A stretch of 64,000 bases of DNA from Solea solea. Lineage: Eukaryota; Chordata; Actinopteri; Pleuronectiformes; Soleidae. Positions 26,733 to 39,413 of the stretch are shown piece after piece. Positions within the stretch are counted from its first letter, which is position 1, and every line of letters begins with the position of its first letter. The stretch is taken from NCBI RefSeq assembly GCF_958295425.1, contig NC_081146.1, forward strand, positions 20,965,458 to 21,029,457, given 5' to 3'. The position numbers were made by a program, and so were the translations under genes. The notes beneath the pieces are model-generated. The model made no database searches and was not told the origin of the DNA. It saw only the letters and a list, made by a program, of their open reading frames with translations.

Positions 26733-26817
26733 GTTTAAGCTGTCCAAATAAATGGAAGTCAGTGCAGTGTCCTAAGAAGAATAGCTGCACAAACGTGTGT
26801 GTATGTATGTAATGAGT

Positions 26818-26855
26818 GAGAGAGAGGGTGAGAGGGAGAGAGAGAGAGAGAGAGA
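26818..26855. repeat. (GA)n-rich tract
   Basis: Imperfect GA repeat. An apparent EREREREGG peptide and its antisense LSLSLSLP come from this tract and are not genes. Confidence 0.85.
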
Positions 26856-27559
26856 AGGTGGGTTGTGTGGTGTTCACTACAGGGGGCGACATGTGAGCAG
26901 GAATACACACACCGAGTGCGTGTGCGAGAGAGAGATGGAGAGCAGTGAGATGCTTCATGCTGATGTAGAGGTCGCTCCATCGCAGGGAGCCTTGCAGCCT
27001 GTTTGGGAGGTTTTCATTTTTCATACAGAGCCTTTTCTTGTAGGATGCAAGTACACGCTTGTCAACCCACCCTATTCACCTAGCTCGCCGTATCATAGTA
27101 GGATCAAAACAGCTCAGGTTAAGGACAAATCCTACGGAATCGGTCGGCGGCATCAACGGCAACGCCTCTCATTCAAAACATTGTGAAAGAACATTTATTC
27201 CTCATTATGTCAAAATCCTTGGTGGTCTACCGCTTGGCAGATACAGTATCTTGTTCACTATGGTTAGTCCACACCACTGACCTTTCCACCTCCAGATGAA
27301 ACTTTTTGCCCTCAAAATGTCTGTGTAAGGTTAGAGTAGTCATCTTCAGTAGTTGGCTGAAAGGCTACTGGACTTACTTGAGTTTATCTTTCTTAAATAC
27401 TTAAAAACTATGTCACTTTATAAATTTTGATTTTAAACTTTTTTTTTCACAAATACTGTATTGCCAATACTGACGCCAGCCAATCACAACACATAAGCTC
27501 GAACAGTACACTGTCCAAACGGAGCACACCGACAAGACTGTTTCTCTAGGTCGATATCT

Positions 27560-27597
27560 CATTCATACTACCCCACCACTCTGGGGTAGTATGAATG
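27560..27597. repeat. Perfect 16-bp inverted repeat (hairpin)
   Basis: cattcatactacccca at 27560-27575 and its exact reverse complement tggggtagtatgaatg at 27582-27597 surround the 6-base loop ccactc. There is no U-run after the stem and the locus is intronic. Confidence 0.9.
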
Positions 27598-28212
27598 GCT
27601 GACATAACCATAGAATAGATCGTGACTCGGTTTTTTAAATGAAAACCCAGATGTTGCAACAAAGGGAGCAGCATCTCTAATCTGAGTTACCGCTAAGCGC
27701 TTCTTACGCTATCATGTAAATGACTGACGTGCAATTTAATGGGCTTTTCATATGCCGTACCGTACGTATTATGGAAATGATAACATGTGCTTGGTCTGAC
27801 TGAGACATGTAATGACTTAGAAAAAGGAAATGAGAATCAAGCGGCTCTAGCCCGCGGTTAAGGTCACAGTTTAGTTCAGACGCCGCCACTCCCAGCTACT
27901 CCAGAAATGAACAACTTAGCATTTCAACAAAGTTCAAGGCAGTGACCTCAGCACTCGTGAATTCTCTGGCCTTTATCGGCTCCACCTGTTCTCTCAAGGA
28001 CTCACTTGAACTTGAAGTCGGCGTGAAACAAGTTGAGGAATTGTCTGTCTCCTTCCCAGAGGCTGCCCGTAAATGGAAGGCCTATCTCAGGTCCCTCCTC
28101 ATGCAGCCCCAGGGTTTATTAAACATTCATGCTTTAATTAAGCAATTTTACCGCTGCTACTTACCAGGTGATGATAAAAGCACAGCTCCAGGATGAGCAT
28201 AGCGAGGCAGAC

Positions 28213-28216
<4 letters not shown>

Positions 28217-28254
<38 letters not shown>
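28217..28254. repeat. (GT)19 microsatellite
   Basis: Uninterrupted GT run followed by an A run. Confidence 0.95.
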
Positions 28255-28260
<6 letters not shown>

Positions 28261-29101
28261 GTGTCCTACATGAAAAGCCATTAATTTTCTGACATAAAGA
28301 AAAGTGTGAGGATTAGAGAAAAGACAAGTGAAACTTTTTTTTTTGTTCTACTGCCTCATCAGTTATGTGTGACTGCAGGAGAATGGGATAGGAATCCTTC
28401 TGTTTGGTGACAGCCAGCTTGTCACTGCTTACCTGTTCTGTCATTTCTTTTCTCTCTCTCTCTCTCTCTTTACATTTCATCATATGAAGTGCTTATTTTT
28501 TGAGGAATGAGATATAACTTAGGGGACATTTTCACGTCCTATTTCTCCTCTCAGAAAAGTACTCTCTGCAGCCGAGTCTCCAGGATCCTATGCTGCCAAT
28601 TTATGTTGATACAAACCACACATACAACAGAACAGTAGAGAACTTATTTACATGTCTGCAGGGGGTGCAAATTAATGTGATTTAACTGCTCCTGTTGCTT
28701 CTGACAAAGATTAGGAAATGAGGGCGATGATAACCACTTTCTGTTTGTGAATGTTATTATAATTAGGCTCAGGTTTATGCACAAAGGTCAATAGGCCTGT
28801 CACTTTTTATCTGAAATGTGGACATCCATTTGACCTTGGGGGTGAAGTTCATTATCAGACTGTAATTACCACACGGTCCTGCAGAGCGCACTCTGAGCCC
28901 AGCTTTTAGCCGTGGATACATTTTCTCTTTGTTCTCCCTTTGCCGTCACAAAAACAAGACAGTGATGCCGTTTTGTCGTGAAAATGGAGGACACCAGCAA
29001 GTCAACCTGTCCTCCCGAGCAAATGCTTATGACAAATATACATCCAGAAAAAGCCACTGTGGGTTTCCACGCCGGAGAGGGCAAAGTAACAAATAAATAT
29101 T

Positions 29102-29326
29102 CACCTGTTAGCTTAGCTGCTAGCTTCAGCAGAGGAGGTGTCGGGCAGGGGAATGAGGAATTTAATGATAAATGATACATTTAATGATAAATGATGTTAT
29201 GTTTGGTTGTGTACATAATTTATCATCACACTTACTATTAGTCATGGGAGGTTGGACACTCATTCCTTTGCCCTTCTCCGACACCTCCTCTGCTGAAGGC
29301 TGAAGCTAGCAGCCAAGCTAGCAGGT
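29102..29326. mobile_element. Foldback (long inverted repeat) element
   Basis: The left arm, about 29102-29157 (from cacctgttagc through cagaggaggtgtc to gaatgag), is matched in reverse complement by 29259-29326 (ctcattcc, gacacctcctctgctgaag, gctagcaggtg). The arms are about 56-68 bases with small insertions. Between them lies a direct duplication of tttaatgataaatgat (29161-29176 and 29180-29195). No coding content and no clear target duplication. Likely a foldback MITE. Confidence 0.65.
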
Positions 29327-30769
29327 GAAATCGCATATACGTATTAGTTACTTTGGCCTCTTGGTGTAGAACCCATAATACTTTGACACACAATGTCTCC
29401 ATAACGACAATAAGACATTTTTTTTAACAAACAGACTGCGTTGTATCTTTGAAGGGTGAAATTGCACAAATGGGGGGAAAGATAGAGAATTACTGTGCGT
29501 GTTCATGTGACCAGTTTCCTCGGCTGTGAGGACGTTAAATGCAAGTCTCACAGTCGTCTTTGAGATTTGATGACTTGGACAATGAAGATGAATTACCTCA
29601 GGTCACACTGTAACGTACGAGTTTACTGCCGCTGTGTGCCAAAGTAAGATCAAGAGCGTGTGTGTTTATGTGTGTGTCTGTTTATGAGTGTGTGTGTTGT
29701 TGCATTTCCATGCTTCGGTGTCCTTGTTAAGAGCAGGAGGTAGCTCTGTGGGATGGCTGTAAAGGCTGCTCTCCTTGGCGATATCACCTGGAATGATACC
29801 CAGAGGTGACACCTTGTCAGAACACCCACACAAGATATAGGACACTCACACACACACAAACACACACACACACACATACAGTACTGATACACACCCACAA
29901 TAAACTGAGTCAATCTTAGCCACAGTCTGCCAGGTCCTAGAAAAGAACTCATTAGTGCAGATACGATCCATGGACTCTTCTAACAGAGACAGTCAGTCAG
30001 AAAATGTGCAGTCATGTGATCTGTTGAAGGCTCCCGATAACCTTAAATCACATTAATACAACTCATAGTATCTGTTGTGTAGGTGCCGACCGAAGTCTCC
30101 ATTGTTGCGTGCTGTGTTCCAGATAATTGGCAAATGACAGGTTGCGAGGAATCTTTCTTTTATAAAAGATCAGCAGATGTCACTTAAGTTGGAAGGTGAC
30201 GTCTAAAGGCATTCTGATTTAACAAACACTACGAGTGCATTGTTTTTAGACAAGTTTTAACCATTTATTTCAATCTGGTCTCCAAAAAATAGCACAATAG
30301 AAACCATAGTTTCAAAAATGGCTTTGTGATTATAAAGGTTTAACTCCTCAAATGTGGTAAACGATTTGTGCATTATAATGTCAATGTCGGCATGATGGAA
30401 ATGCTGAAGAAAGTAAGAAACAACCATTTGTCCCCTCGTGTGCATTTGTTTCTCTAAAATCTGCAGATGCACCCGTCACTACGTGCTCACATAAAACAAA
30501 AAAAACAAAACAACACTTTTCATAAAATGCATTGCAATACAATTCTAGGAGCCGGTTCCCTTTTTCTCTGCTCAGTTTAGATGAATTTATTTACTCATAC
30601 ATTTCTAATCAAAGCATCACAAGGAGGTGCTCTTTCACAGTTTATTATTCAGTGTTTGTTATGTTTTGCACTGCTTTCATATCAGCTTAGGACAGTACTG
30701 CCCAACCTAATCTCAAACAACAAATTACAATGAATTATGATGATGATGATGATGCCAGGAGCCTCGAGT

Positions 30770-30785
30770 GAGTGTGTGTGTGTGA

Positions 30786-30819
<34 letters not shown>
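30770..30819. repeat. Interrupted (TG)n microsatellite
   Basis: Two TG runs split by gagtgag, preceded by a short ATG trinucleotide run at about 30738-30754. The antisense THTHTHSL stretch of a 209-codon frame comes from it. Confidence 0.95.
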
Positions 30820-30820
<1 letters not shown>

Positions 30821-30944
30821 TGTCCATCTTTTCTTTCTTCTTTAGCTACAGCACTGTGCAAACATCTCAGGTGATCTTTGGCATTTTGATTGCAATGATG
30901 TGATTGGAAGTTGCTCTTATATATGATAGCAAACTGATTGGTGA

Positions 30945-31272
30945 TTTGACCCTCACCTTTGGTCTTGAGCTTTGGGTTGTGACTGAAAGAACGGTTGCAA
31001 GTGGCTGGAATGAGTTTTCCTTGTAGGGTGGCTGGGGTCAGCCTTAGAGATGGAGTGATGAGGTCAGAAATGTGCATTGAAAGAAGCCAGTTAGGGTATA
31101 CTGTATGCATTTGGTCTGGATTTTTTTCTGGAGTAGACCCAGAACTGGCTGGAGGGAATAAATGTCTCATCTTCCCTGGGAACACCTTGGAATCTCCCAG
31201 GACGAGCTGGGAAATGAGGCAGGGGACAGGGACGTTTGAAGAAACCTGCTTAGTATGCTGCCCTTGCAGCCC
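30945..31272 (+). mobile_element. LINE ORF2 C-terminal fragment (degenerate)
   Basis: On the plus strand, broken frames spell blocks typical of the region after the reverse transcriptase in an abundant fish non-LTR element: an ELWVVTER-like block at 30969-30992, then QVAGMSFPCRVAGVSLRD at 30998-31051, ERSQLG at 31079-31096, and further on sequence like WE-LGI-Q-EL at 31177-31211. Frameshifts and stops are present, so it is dead. The LINE clade is not certain. Confidence 0.6.
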
Positions 31273-31854
31273 AATCTTTAAAAAATGTAAGACTAAAGAT
31301 TGTGGTAGCAACTAGATTTAGTCCGTATTTTACAATCTTATAAAAATGAAAGTGTACTTTCCTGTCCTTGCTTGTCTGTTTTTGACATCCTTTTTTTCCT
31401 TTCTTTAAACCAAGTCCTTTCTTTGTTCCCTTTTTGTTTAGTTGTTTGCTGTTTCTGCTTTCGACTTCACGCTGATTGGTAGCAATTCTGTGCAGTCATG
31501 CATAGTCAACAACTGGTGAAAAGTTTAGATCCAGCAGAGTGGATACCAACATTCATGTAATGGGTTTTGTCTACATTTTGTCATTGCGGTTTGAAAAAGC
31601 AGTGCATGGAAAAAAGATCCCCGCAGCCCAACAAATTCAGTTGTCAACAAATGTTGTATTCTACAAAATGGATGAACACAGCACTAAAAGAGCTAATATT
31701 GATTTTTACTTTTTAATTTTCGACTGAAAAGAACAACATTTCAGCTGGGTTTTTAGTTCCACTAAAACTCCACTGAAGTTTTGAAGTTAATGCCACTGAA
31801 TCCACCAAAATCATCCTGCATTTCAGGCTTCGTTTTCTGTGTATTTATTTAAGA

Positions 31855-32303
31855 GTGCAGACAGGGTGGAGTGGGTGGAGATGAGTGACAGAAGGATGGC
31901 AGCAAAAGTGAAAGGGAAGGCCTACAAGACGCTATAGTGAGACCTGCTATGATGTATGGCTTGGGCACAGTGACACTGCCTAAAAGACAGGAAGTGGAGC
32001 TGGAGGTGGCAGAGCTGAAGATGCTGAGATTGTTATTGGGAGTGACCAGGATGGACTGGATTATAAATGAGCCTATTTTTGAGGGACAGTTCAAGTTGAA
32101 CTGGTTTGGTCACGTGCAGAGGAGGGATGGTCAAAGGACGTTGAAGATAGAGCTGCCGGGCAGTAAGACAAGAGGACGACCACATGAGGACAGTTGGTGT
32201 AACTGAAGAGGACACAAGGGATAGGACAAGAAGATGATCTGCTCTGATGACCCCTAAAGGGAGAAGCTGGAAGAAGAAGCAGAAGAAAAAGAATTTGAAT
32301 TTC
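31855..32303 (+). mobile_element. LINE ORF2 C-terminal fragment and 3' end (RTE-like)
   Basis: A 270-bp frame at 31937-32206 encodes RPAMMYGLGTV, AELKMLRLLLGVTRMD, WFGHVQRRDGQRTL and GSKTRGRPHED, the conserved C-terminal blocks of a non-LTR reverse transcriptase. Downstream, EEDTRDRTRR-like remnants and a purine-rich gaagaag tail (32269-32303) complete the 3' end. The usual full-length ORF2 is about 1000 codons, so this is a 5'-truncated copy. The RTE/Expander-like assignment is from memory. Confidence 0.65.
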
Positions 32304-32367
32304 CGAACTACAGTGTAGATTCCAGACACTCATTTATACCAATGTTTTGTCAACAGTTACACCGTTC

Positions 32368-32600
32368 TGGGCAGCCTGTGGCCAAGTGGAAAGGGAACTT
32401 GGCTTGTCGCTGGTTCAAGTCCCCACCAGGTCGAAAGGGCTGGGGTACCCCTGAGCAAGGTACCCAACCCCCATTGCTCCCTGGGCGCTACTCAGTGTGG
32501 CAGCCCGCTGCTCCTAATTCTAGGATGGGTCAAAATGCAGAGAATAATTTCCCTAAGGGGATTAATAAAGTATCTAAAATAAAAAAATAAATTAAATTAA
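32368..32600 (+). mobile_element. tRNA-derived SINE (V-SINE-like)
   Basis: The head resembles a tRNA promoter: A box tggccaagtgg and B box ggttcaagtcc. The body contains cctgagcaaggtacccaacc followed by ccattgctccctgggcg, the conserved core of fish V-SINEs. The tail is ggattaataaagtatct plus AT-rich repeats. It lies directly after the LINE 3' end in the same orientation. Confidence 0.7.
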
Positions 32601-35600
32601 ATTACAATCGGTACATTGAATACGTTGAGCAAAACTAAAATTTGTGCAAGCTTATTCAAGACATGTTGAACTATTGGCCGCCTGACAGCATCATTCTTTT
32701 AATCTAATGCCCATTGATTTATTTAGAGCGCACATCTTTTCAATTCTTGTCAAAAAGACACATTTATGTTCAAATGACAAAGCCTTAATTGCAATAGTAA
32801 TTACGTAGGGGGCAAAACAAGGACTCGAGTGACCTCATTATACGAGATACAATTTTAACCATGACCGCTTCATAACCTTGAAGAAGGGTTCGCGATTGTG
32901 ACCATGACAAAGGAGCTGTTTCCTGCGTCTGTCGAGACGTTAATTCAGCCACAAGCCACATTCAGGTCTGTAACGCCGGTTTAACAAGTTAAATTTCGAT
33001 GTTAAAGTCCAGCAGAGTAAGTGAGTGTCTTTGTAATTGAGAGGACGAACTGAGATCAAGTTTCCTTTTAGTGAAGCAGGCAAAGCGGCAGCAGAACAAG
33101 AGACAAAAGGGCACAGCTAATTACTTTTCCCTGATTTATCCGGTGCCTTATTTAAAAACACCTTTAAAGTGAAAAGGCAGCTTTGTAGAGTTAAAGTTAG
33201 ATAAAAGGGACACTTATGCAGGAAAGCTAATGTGGGTTGTTATCAAGAGTCTGTGCCGTCTGGCTGTATGTCAGTGTGATATACTAGAACACTGGATTTA
33301 TCAACGGATATGATTTAGTTTTTTTCATAATTAATAGTTTTTTGTGTCTATAATTGGGGAAAATCAGACAGATAAGAAATGTAAATTCCAACACAATCCA
33401 AAAACCCTATATACCACATGCTTTACTGTGCACAGATTGTGAAAAAATGTCATGTTGTGGGCTGTTTATTTATTCATACTTCTCACGGTTGGAGAATTAT
33501 GTATTTGAAAATATCTTGAAGTACAAATATTGCCAATATAGTTTTTGTTTGACTGGAAGCTGAAGTATTTGTCACTCCTCGCACCAAAGTCCATAGAAAA
33601 TCAGCCGCATACAGGATTAGTTGATTTATTACTGCCTCCAGAAGTAAGTTCAAATGGGTTATTTTGTGATTTTGGTCTCCATAAGCTAAAAATACTGTTT
33701 TTTTTCTCTATGGACTTTAGTGCAGGAGAGTAAGATGACCTGATGCTCCCGTGGCATTGCTGCCCCAAAGCAAGCACTGTTTACTTGTTGGTGAAATAGT
33801 TCTGAGCTGATCCTTAATTGTCTGCATAATTACTTTTCAATGAAGCTGCAGGACCTTTGACAAAAGGGAGCAGAAGCAATGTTGACTCACTCTGCCTGAT
33901 GCCAAAATCAAACATGCCCATTTCCTTCCACAAGACAAACAGGGAATACTCTTGTGTTTGGCTTTGATTTTCAGTTTAAGGACATTTTATTTAAGCCACT
34001 GAAAAATAAAACCATTTATTCAACGATTGGAAACTGAAATCAAATAATAAAAATAAAAAAAAAAACTGACAAGACCATTGTGTGTTTGCGATGTCCTCGG
34101 GAACGCTTAATTTGTTTTCCAGCAAACGAAATCAAACTCCTTTTCTCAGATTTTATAAAGCGCTTTCCATTTAGTGTTGGTGGGTCACTGTGTGCCACTA
34201 AAATGTTCGAATACATGTACGTTTTAAAGGAAGCAACATGTATTTACTTGTTTGTTTTACATACTGTGATGCAGGTAAAGGCCTTTCTTCTCAAACACAG
34301 TCAGTCATTTTCAGCTCACAGTTTTTAGTCTGTACTCAGAAACACATTCTATTCCATCATAGTTTTATATGTAGAACCATATTGGCTCTGGCTGCTGATG
34401 TTTAAAACGGTGTCATTAATTCAGTGGCTTTAGCTGTAGTACAATCTGACGAGACAGTTCAACGCCTCATAAATTAAAGAGAATTTTGGAGGTGTTCCAA
34501 ACCACAAGTTATTTTTTTGATTCTGAAGTGCGACATCGCCATATTCCATTTATAGCTATTCTTATATTAATATAGATGTGATGTTCCCATCATTTAGTTA
34601 ACCGTCATATCAAATAAAGACAAAAATGAAGACACTGGTGGTACTGGTGAGAGTGAAGTTGATGAAGATGGCCAGTTAGGATGTGGAGGTGGATCATGCC
34701 CTTGTGCTGCATTGACAGCTGATTTCTTAGAAAGAGAGAGCATTTTCATATCTGACATGTGTGTCATGTTCTAATTAGCTGAGACCAAGAATGAGTTGGT
34801 GGAGCTCACAGGTGCCAACAATGTTCTTGTTACTCAGGAGGCATTTGCAGCAAAGACAGGACCATTTTCCATTTTGAGCCTCCACTTAAACTTCATTTGT
34901 CAATCAACCTCTGTGTGAAAGTGCAGGAAAGGCAAAGGCAAATTCGTCGGCCGAGCACATTATTTTAAAACCGAGGTGTACAGAAATAAAGGAGCGCGAG
35001 AATCGCACATAAAAATTAAAATTTAAAGAGTCCAAAGCACATAAAAAAGTCAGTGAAGAATGATTCAGAACGAATAAAACGCCGCACAGCAACGGGATGG
35101 AAGTTAAAAATGTTAATTAGAATAATTGTAAAATATCATTAGCATTTAAATGGTTGTAAGAAAAGTAAGCAAAGGAAAGGGGAATCAAAGATGCACAGAA
35201 ACACTGCAAGAGAAGAGTTCCCACTCTGTGTGAAGTTTCCTTTATATACAGCAACTGCCAGCGTTGCGACATCAGTGTCGTCCGTCCACATCTGTGGGAC
35301 AGGGACGCATATGTGGCCATACGCATATCTGACGGTGCACAAAATTAATTTTGCTGGCGTATTTATAGACGTGCCCACCAGAGTGGAGGTGGGAATAGAG
35401 AACGCTGATCTCCGTATATCCAGCTGTATGTAATTCATCCACACTGACCTACGAGGCTCTTCCTCCGTGGCCGACGAGGATGAAACCCTCCACATCCTCC
35501 TCTCCTTTGCTCTCTTTCTCTCACTCCGTGTCTCTGTGTGAGTCACAACGTAGTCACCATCCCACACTGTGTGGGGAGATAAGGGCTTTTGATGTACCAG

Positions 35601-38040
35601 AGTGTTATAAAGCGTAGGAAGAGTAAACCACATTGCTTAGAGATCTCTGTGTGTGTGTGTGTGTGTGTGTTTGCATGCCCGCTTTTTGTATGCGAGCCAA
35701 CGGATCTGAGGTTAGTGATCCCTGTGCACCTCTGAATATATTTCATATGCATTAGCATGGTGCATGGGTTTAAATGGAGCCGTTAAATGCACTCCCAAAG
35801 TAACTTGGAGGAACTCGGAAGAAAAACAATGACGCATTCAGCGGCTACAGAGTGAATGAAGAAGCTGCAGAAAGCTAGGGACACACCAGAGCACAGCGGG
35901 GGCGATTTTCAGACTTAATAGCCATGTGGGAGAAGGGTGAGGGGGTGGGGAATCCACTCAAGTCCATGGAGGAAATAGACGCGGAGGCTCCGGCAGTTCC
36001 CATAGGAACAATTCCAGCACGATGCCCACATCAGGGGCACCGGGAGGAAGTAAACCTGTAAACAACATCCAGCTGAAGTTAAAGTACTTCTCAGCAGCTC
36101 TCTGAGGCTCTGTAACTGCAGTGGAAATCAACAGAGGAAAACAAAAAAAAAAAAAACTGAGGCTCAACTCTCAGCCTGTGTGGGGAGACTTTCAAATATA
36201 ACTTCACTGAGTTGTTTAACAATAAAAACAAGCATCTGGAGTTGTGTGGCCACACACACGATTGCTGTCTGAGCTTGCAGGCTGTATCAACAAGTCATCC
36301 CCACTGAAGATGGATGAGTGTCAAGGAGGACAAAGCAAAGAGGGGAAAAAAAAAAAATCCTTATTTCGGTGAGCTGCCTGTCAGTCTGGAGAAAAAAGTA
36401 AGAAAAACATCTGATTCCTGAGCTAAAAGACCTTTTGAGTCTTCTCTTATCGTTCCCTCTGAAATGGCGCATCCATCTTCGGAATTGAAATGTCTCGTTG
36501 GCTGACCCACACCTGAAACCAAGGAGCTGCCCACATGATGTGTATTTATAGACAATGGATTCAGGCAGACTTTTAGAGATGGTGCTGCTGTGGAAGGTGA
36601 AGGGTGTAATGGTTTGTGCGCCATGCCTGATAAGGTTAAAGACAGAATTACGCCACTTTCACAATCTGCTATAGTGTGTTAAATTTAGCTATGAATTTTG
36701 TTTTTTGTTTTTTTTTAATTTTTGCTACATGATTTCGACTGGAACTTGTTGCAGATGTTTAAATTAAACAGTTTTACTCAATACTTGGCATAGATATAAT
36801 TAGGGGTGGAACACAATATTAATACTACAATATAACGCGGACCCGTCTCACAAAAATCCGACATTACTTAACTACATCATTTTTAAAATCATGCGAGTAA
36901 CATTTTAAAATGAATTCTAGAATCTACTTTTAATAGTGGTGTAAATCACAAGCCTTTGAGATGGGCTTGTGCAAACTGAGTGAGATGAGACATCTGCCGA
37001 GTTTCTTTATGGTCAAACAAACACTTGCGATTTTGACACCTTGTCTTTAAATGTCGCCCATTGTGTTTTGAATGCGATACTACACGTTTTTATAGAGAAG
37101 TCGTTAATGCTATGCGTGGAAAACAATTATCTTTTCTTTGCCCTTTTGTGCCGAATCTTAATTACATTCATAACCAGGAAAATGATTATCATCACCCTCA
37201 TTTCCTCATTTCAGTACCACAAAACTGTTAAAACACTATACAACTGCACCGACATGCACCTTTGTAGACGTATAGAAATAATAATGTAGTTTTGTTTGCG
37301 ATAATGTGTTTTCTTATGTAACATAATTGAGAAAGAAACTTCCCACAATTGTTAATTTAAACAATACATTCCCCTGCCAAATGCTACATAAGGATTTTAT
37401 ATTATTGTCTTTCAATGTATTGATCTCACAGAATCACTGTGTCATATTGACCATGTGAGTAGGCTGCCATTCTTCCAAAGCAAGCACAGGCCTCTAGATC
37501 ATTTGTTCCTACCAGTAAAGCACTGCTGAAGGTCTGTGGGGTTTTATGCATTGATTATGTTGACTTTTGTTCACGATGGTTGGCTGTTTATGTGATGACT
37601 CATTGTTATCCTGTAATTGTTTGTCTCATGTAAACCACTTGGCATGTCCAGAAGGACGAGTGAACGAGTCATGCGGAGGAATCTTGGCATTGGCAAACAA
37701 ATTCAAATATCCAGTAAATGTAATAATACATTCGCAGCGTGGCGTTTGCTACTTTGATGTTAAGTGTCCGCACAGGCTATGTTTAAAAATGCATCAATCC
37801 TACTCCTACGGAATATGCCCGTCAACCACATTACCCCCGCTCTTTGCGGAGCCCTCAAAACGGAGAAGTTGAAAAATGCTGACGCTCCACATTTTGTTTG
37901 AAAACTGTGTGTAAGTGAAGACGGGCAGATACGGAGACGTTTAGAGAAGATGACGCAGATAACCCTTAGTTTGTTCTTTATTGGTTCTTATCCGTCGTGA
38001 CTAACTGCATTAGCTCCATTATGACATATACTTTTATTTT

Positions 38041-38048
<8 letters not shown>

Positions 38049-38092
<44 letters not shown>
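38049..38092. repeat. (TA)22 microsatellite
   Basis: Perfect 44-base TA run. It is self-complementary and may extrude as a cruciform. Confidence 0.95.
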
Positions 38093-38095
<3 letters not shown>

Positions 38096-39358
38096 ATGAT
38101 CCTTCACTATTGTGAGTTCTCATGAGTAATTCTTCCTGTTTACTCTCACAGTTCACCTGAATGGTCATGTGACGTATGGTTTTAGGCACATGAGTACTGT
38201 CTGGAGACTATTTTTAAAATAAAACATCATAATATAGATGTAGCCTCGAACACAGAATACACAGTGTGTAGCACTTGCCTTTTTACTTTGTATCCTTTTG
38301 TGTCCTGGTCATTATAAATCTGTATTTACAAAGGCAAATTTACTGAGCACAGATATGCTAACTCGGACATATATATGTATTTTCACAGCACCTCACAGCA
38401 GTCCTTGACCACTCTTGTCACTGTGGATGCAGCAGACCCAGAGAAGTGAGGACTCCCTCAATGACTTATAGATTATTGTGCAGACTCTAGAGCATGCAAA
38501 CAAATAGAGGACTGTAATGGTAATGGACTGTATAAAACCGAGCAGCAGAACTCTATGTTCTTTGTCGTGTTGTAACAGTCAATCAATTATTCGATTGACA
38601 TTTAGGTTGTTGCTCAGGTAAACATATACCAGGCAGCTTCTTGAATGTGACACTGAAAAATGAGAATCACAACTTTCTTGTTAAGAATTGCGATTTTTCT
38701 TTGTTATTTTTGAACAAAACCTTTGGGAAATATAAAGTTTGTTAAACTGATGCTGATTGAATGCTTTTTTTTTAATATTGTAATATGTAATATGATCAAT
38801 GCGATGCAGTCGTTTTGGATTGCCGTCTTATTTCTTTGTTTGTTTGTCTATTTATCTGTCTCTGAGCTGAATACATGCCGTGAGGAGTAGGTTACATTTG
38901 TGCAGTTAACGCAAACGCATAATATGTCAATTGTCAGTGCATTTATTTCTGTTGGATGTATTCAACAGCACATTCAAACAAAACATGCCACTGTGAGTAT
39001 TTTCTTGGACAAGTGGAAATGAAAAGAAAATGAGAAAATAAAAAAAATAAAAATGCAATTCTCTTTTATGAGCGATATGCACGCTTTGCCATAAGCCTGT
39101 GTTTTGTCACCGCTCTTTTCATTTTCCACTCTGCTCTTATCTGACCCAACATTATTTTTTCTTTCTGTTTCTGTCTCCCTTCATCTGCCTCTGTCCTCCT
39201 CCTCCCCCTTACTCTCCTCTCGCTTTTCACTGCCTGTTATCTCCACTCTGCAGTTGACTGCTTCTGTCCTCTGGGTGTCAGCACTTGCCTTATCCTTCAT
39301 TCAGCCATACACAGCCCATGTATGAGGCAGTCAACACATTTCTGTCTGCATTTTATGT

Positions 39359-39361
39359 CCC

Positions 39362-39392
<31 letters not shown>

Positions 39393-39397
39393 ACACA
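39359..39397. repeat. C20 followed by (AC)n
   Basis: Twenty cytosines followed directly by about 19 bases of AC. It adjoins repeat copy B. Confidence 0.9.
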
Positions 39398-39413
39398 TGT
39401 TCACACAGAATAA

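Noticed and set aside
30682..31311. 209-codon open frame on the minus strand
   Set aside because: It is antisense to a LINE fragment and crosses the TG tract. No protein family is recognised.
31937..32206. 89-codon frame as a host gene
   Set aside because: RPAMMYG and WFGHVQRR blocks show it is a LINE reverse-transcriptase fragment.
32368..32435. tRNA gene
   Set aside because: A and B boxes are present, but the rest does not fold as a tRNA and a V-SINE core follows. It is a SINE head.
35139..35633. 164-codon open frame on the minus strand
   Set aside because: Low-complexity, unlike any known protein, and without a supporting context in a large intron.
37567..37872. 101-codon plus-strand frame with many cysteines
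   Set aside because: The cysteine spacing fits no known module and no splice partner is seen. Likely chance.
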